Source: JBBQKG01 sp038326655 (GTDB lineage Bacteria > Actinomycetota > Thermoleophilia > Solirubrobacterales > JBBDJG01). Taken from it: 62,401 nt of DNA. The first letter of the stretch is position 1; every line of letters starts with the position of its first letter. The notes under the pieces were generated by a model. It saw only the letters and a program-made list of their open reading frames with translations, did not search any database and had not been told where the DNA came from. Location: positions 1 to 62,401 of the forward strand of contig JBBQKG010000018.1 in NCBI GenBank assembly GCA_038326655.1, in the 5' to 3' direction. Shown here piece after piece: positions 60,092-62,401 of this stretch. Position numbers and translations under genes: made by a program.

Positions 60092-62076
60092 GACGCGGCC
60101 TCGACAGGGGGGAGGGCAAAGATCACCGCATCGGGTCCCCGATACACGACCCGATAGCCGGGCGAGCTGGTCAACGCCCGACTCACCCGCTGGAGGCTGT
60201 CCGCCAGCAGCATTCCCGTCATCTCCGTCTCGGCCTCCTGGCTTCGCGTGATGATCACGTAGGCCCGCCCGCCCCCGTTCTCCGCCACCAGCCGTTTGAC
60301 GCCGGCCGCGGGATTGTGCAGGATGCGAAGCCGATCCGGGGCCGGTTGCAGTGCTATCTGCACGTATCGATAGCGCTCGTAGTTGCGAAACGCCCACGGG
60401 TAGTTCTCGGTGCCGTCAACGAACAGCGAGCCCGGCGGCGCCTTGGTGAACAGGTAGTTCGCGGCCGCCACCTCGTCCTTCGAGAAGTGGTACGCGCGTT
60501 CCTTGCCGTAGTACACGATCACGAGGCCGGCGAGCAGCACCGCGCTGATGCCGACGGCGAGCAACGGCGTTGCTCGTGACTTCCCCGACCTCAGCGACGG
60601 GTACACGACCGCGGCCGCCAGGAATGCAAGGAAGGGAAGCGCGAAAAGGAAGACCCGGAACAGGATCTCCCCTCCGTACGCATTGCCCCAGATCATGAGG
60701 GCAGGCGCGAGGGCCAGCAGCACGACCGGCAGGTCCAACCTTCCACTGCGGAAGCGGCGAGCGAATCCGACTGCCGCGAGACCCACGACGAGGGCACTCA
60801 GGCCGCGGGACATATAGATCACGAAGACCTGGTCCGGGCTGGCGTGGGTGAGTGACGCAAGCGTCGAGCTGCCGACGTTCAGCTTCCCAATCGACTCGAC
60901 GATCCAGTAGCCGTTGCCGTGAAGGAATCCAACCCCCATGTAGGCAGTCCACGCTGCCGTGAAGACGATCCCCAGCAACGGCAGGCTGCGAGCCGTGCAC
61001 ACGTAGAAGACCGAGAGCGCACCGAGGGCAAAGATCAACATGAAGGGGGTGAGCTGATGGCTGACGACGATCACTGCGGAGAGCGCAATCACGATCATCA
61101 GGAGCGCCGGTCGCTGACGCCTCCGCTCCGGGTCCATCGCGCGCGGGTCGGCGGCTCCGCTCGCCACGATGCGCCGGAAGAGCGCGTTTGCCCGATCGGG
61201 CACGAGCCACTGCCTGATCCGCCCTCCCATGCCGGCGCGACCGCCTGGCCCGCCGTTGGCATCGACCGCCTGGACCAGGCGGTCCAGCGCGATCGGCGAG
61301 GTGAAGGGCCGAAACCACCGGATGCAAACCCCGATGATGACGAGGTAGAGGAAGTAGTTCATGGCCTGCGGTGAGAAGTAGTCCTGGCCCACCCAATTCG
61401 TCGCGACGAAGATCCACACGGCGAACCAGACGTGCCGCCTGTCCAGGGACAACGAGCGGAAGATGAACAGCAGGGCGCCCGCGAACAGCAGATTGAAGAA
61501 CACCGGCGCCCATGAGGCGAAGCTGAGGGCGCTGCGGAAGCCGGCGACGTCCGTCACGAGGGCGTTCAGCGCAAAGAAGCCCGGCCAGAGGTGATTGGCC
61601 TGAAGGACCGAGATGTGGGGGTCGACGCTCCCGTGGCGCTGGATGTAGTCCACGACGCCGACGTGCTTCCAGGCCCACGAATACCGGAGCGTGCCGTAGA
61701 GGATGGCGGGCGTGCCGTGGATGATCACGATCAGCGCGATCACGTGCAAAGCGAGCACCAGCCAATGCGTCTCCGGCCGGCGAACCGTGACGCAGAAGCT
61801 CACGGTGAGGATTCCGAGCGCCACGTAGACGGACAGCGGAAGCACCGACACCAGCCCCAGGTCGGTCATGTCGCGAATGTCTATCTGGCTGAGGCTGAGC
61901 GCCCAGACGAGCATCGCGACCACGACCGGGATCAGGGGACGGAGAATCGCCCGCCACCCTGTCGCGAGCCTGCTGACCGGCCCGGCGCTCTCGAGCACGG
62001 CAGTTGCGTCCGTGTCGCCGGGCGGCACCAGGACGGCGGCGCGACCCTCGCCTCGATCGGGCTCGCGGCTCGTCAT
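60088..62076 (-). CDS. Large multispan membrane protein (glycan polymerase or GT-C-like)
   Basis: A 662-residue protein with a hydrophilic start (about 45 residues), a dozen or so transmembrane helices and a soluble C-terminal domain (about 525-650; V-D-G-T-E-N-Y-P-W-A-F-R-N-Y, then G-G-G-R-A-Y-V-I-I-T-R-S). The architecture suits GT-C glycosyltransferases or O-antigen-like polymerases acting outside the membrane. I cannot name a family. It is the first gene of the minus operon. Confidence 0.7.
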   Translation of the reverse strand: MTSREPDRGEGRAAVLVPPGDTDATAVLESAGPVSRLATGWRAILRPLIPVVVAMLVWALSLSQIDIRDMTDLGLVSVLPLSVYVALGILTVSFCVTVRRPETHWLVLALHVIALIVIIHGTPAILYGTLRYSWAWKHVGVVDYIQRHGSVDPHISVLQANHLWPGFFALNALVTDVAGFRSALSFASWAPVFFNLLFAGALLFIFRSLSLDRRHVWFAVWIFVATNWVGQDYFSPQAMNYFLYLVIIGVCIRWFRPFTSPIALDRLVQAVDANGGPGGRAGMGGRIRQWLVPDRANALFRRIVASGAADPRAMDPERRRQRPALLMIVIALSAVIVVSHQLTPFMLIFALGALSVFYVCTARSLPLLGIVFTAAWTAYMGVGFLHGNGYWIVESIGKLNVGSSTLASLTHASPDQVFVIYMSRGLSALVVGLAAVGFARRFRSGRLDLPVVLLALAPALMIWGNAYGGEILFRVFLFALPFLAFLAAAVVYPSLRSGKSRATPLLAVGISAVLLAGLVIVYYGKERAYHFSKDEVAAANYLFTKAPPGSLFVDGTENYPWAFRNYERYRYVQIALQPAPDRLRILHNPAAGVKRLVAENGGGRAYVIITRSQEAETEMTGMLLADSLQRVSRALTSSPGYRVVYRGPDAVIFALPPVEAAS

Positions 62077-62172
62077 CGCTTGTTGCCTACTCTCTCCCTG
62101 GTGGCCCGCGCGGTCGTCATCCGTGCACCTAGTATCGCGCCTGGACCGTGCTCTACTCCACTCCTTTTTGGC

Positions 62173-62192
62173 GACCGGCGGCGCCGCCGGTC
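62173..62192. repeat. Perfect 20-bp palindrome
   Basis: GACCGGCGGC (62173-62182) is immediately followed by its complement GCCGCCGGTC. It lies between the GH16 stop and the next minus-strand gene, next to a T-run (CTTTTT) on its left. It could be an operator or a weak terminator. The remaining 62077-62263 shows nothing else I can name. Confidence 0.5.
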
Positions 62193-62263
62193 GGGCGAAG
62201 GTTAAAGCCAGACGCGCGGCACGGGGTCACTTCGGCAGTCTTCGGGCTGGGCGAGCTTTCCGC

Positions 62264-62401
62264 TCAGCCGCGCTGCCAGACGCGCACGTAGTCCACGTCG
62301 AGGTAGCTCGGAAACGGAGTCGAGGCGTCGGGCGCGCCGTCGTAGTCGCCACCGACGGCGAGGTTGAGCACCAGGTATTCCGGCTCGCTCGGAATCTCCG
62401 C
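62264..62401 (-). CDS. GH16 family beta-glucanase, C-terminal fragment cut by the window edge
   Basis: The last 45 codons are present: P-E-Y-L-V-L-N-L-A-V-G-G-D-Y, then Y-L-D-V-D-Y-V-R-V-W-Q-R-G before the stop. This is the typical end of GH16 endo-beta-glucanases (laminarinase/lichenase-like). The catalytic E-x-D-x-x-E is beyond the edge. It belongs with the glycan genes on the same strand. Confidence 0.88.
   Translation of the reverse strand, partial: AEIPSEPEYLVLNLAVGGDYDGAPDASTPFPSYLDVDYVRVWQRG

Noticed and set aside
62161..62192. The 20-bp palindrome as a Rho-independent terminator
   Set aside because: On the minus strand it is followed by an A-run, and on the plus strand the T-run precedes it, so neither direction gives a U-tract after the stem.
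1..62401. tRNA, rRNA or prophage genes
   Set aside because: No tRNA-like cloverleaf, rRNA segment, integrase, terminase or capsid-like protein was recognised; a covariance-model scan would be needed to exclude small RNAs.

Overview
The window is high-GC DNA with the dense, overlapping gene arrangement of an actinobacterium. The topoisomerase I - principal-type sigma factor - thymidylate kinase - DNA polymerase III delta-prime order is an actinobacterial housekeeping arrangement. The general protein style (nickel-binding DUF4242 proteins, YVTN/RTX and DUF11 secreted proteins, many orphan SDR and crotonase enzymes) suggests the Thermoleophilia (Solirubrobacterales/Gaiellales). That placement is inference. 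No rRNA, tRNA or CRISPR array was recognised.

Left end (1-8.5 kb): the start of an IS3-type transposase runs off the edge, next to a HEPN-like gene remnant and a decayed second copy of an FAD-linked oxidase. The intact oxidase with its cupin partner is divergent from a large ATPase/LuxR regulator. A DUF4242 gene and an MMPL exporter follow, with a duplicated DUF4242 tail flanking the exporter, then a cold-shock gene with a clear terminator.

8.5-35 kb is a mosaic of single metabolic genes: SDRs, alpha/beta hydrolases, an aldo/keto reductase, a lipoate ligase-like protein, an M32 carboxypeptidase coupled to MenB, large secreted proteins, a patatin and an NDP-sugar epimerase. Damage is frequent here. 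An isocitrate-lyase-family gene is frameshifted, a nitroreductase and an F420-type nitroreductase each lack their middle, and a TolB-like gene is reduced to a remnant. An MFS exporter fused to a hotdog thioesterase sits divergent from an HxlR regulator, with palindromes on both promoters.

35-42 kb is the housekeeping core: topA (of archaeal type), CsbD, OsmC, a sigma-70 factor, tmk and holB.

42-62.4 kb is a surface-glycan locus. A membrane HD-GYP-like protein and a crotonase lead into four family-2 glycosyltransferases. Then two tightly coupled operons converge at 56.82 kb. The plus operon encodes a glycosyltransferase, a phosphoribosyltransferase/HAD multidomain protein, a polysaccharide flippase fused to an APH-type kinase, a FemAB/CelD-like acyltransferase and a methyltransferase. 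The minus operon encodes a large multispanning protein, two small membrane proteins, a CPBP-family protein without its histidines, a polysaccharide deacetylase and a GH26 hydrolase, with a GH16 hydrolase entering from the right edge. Together they look like a pathway for making, exporting, modifying and trimming an exopolysaccharide. Its two composite proteins (flippase-kinase and PRTase-HAD) are the most unusual things in the window.
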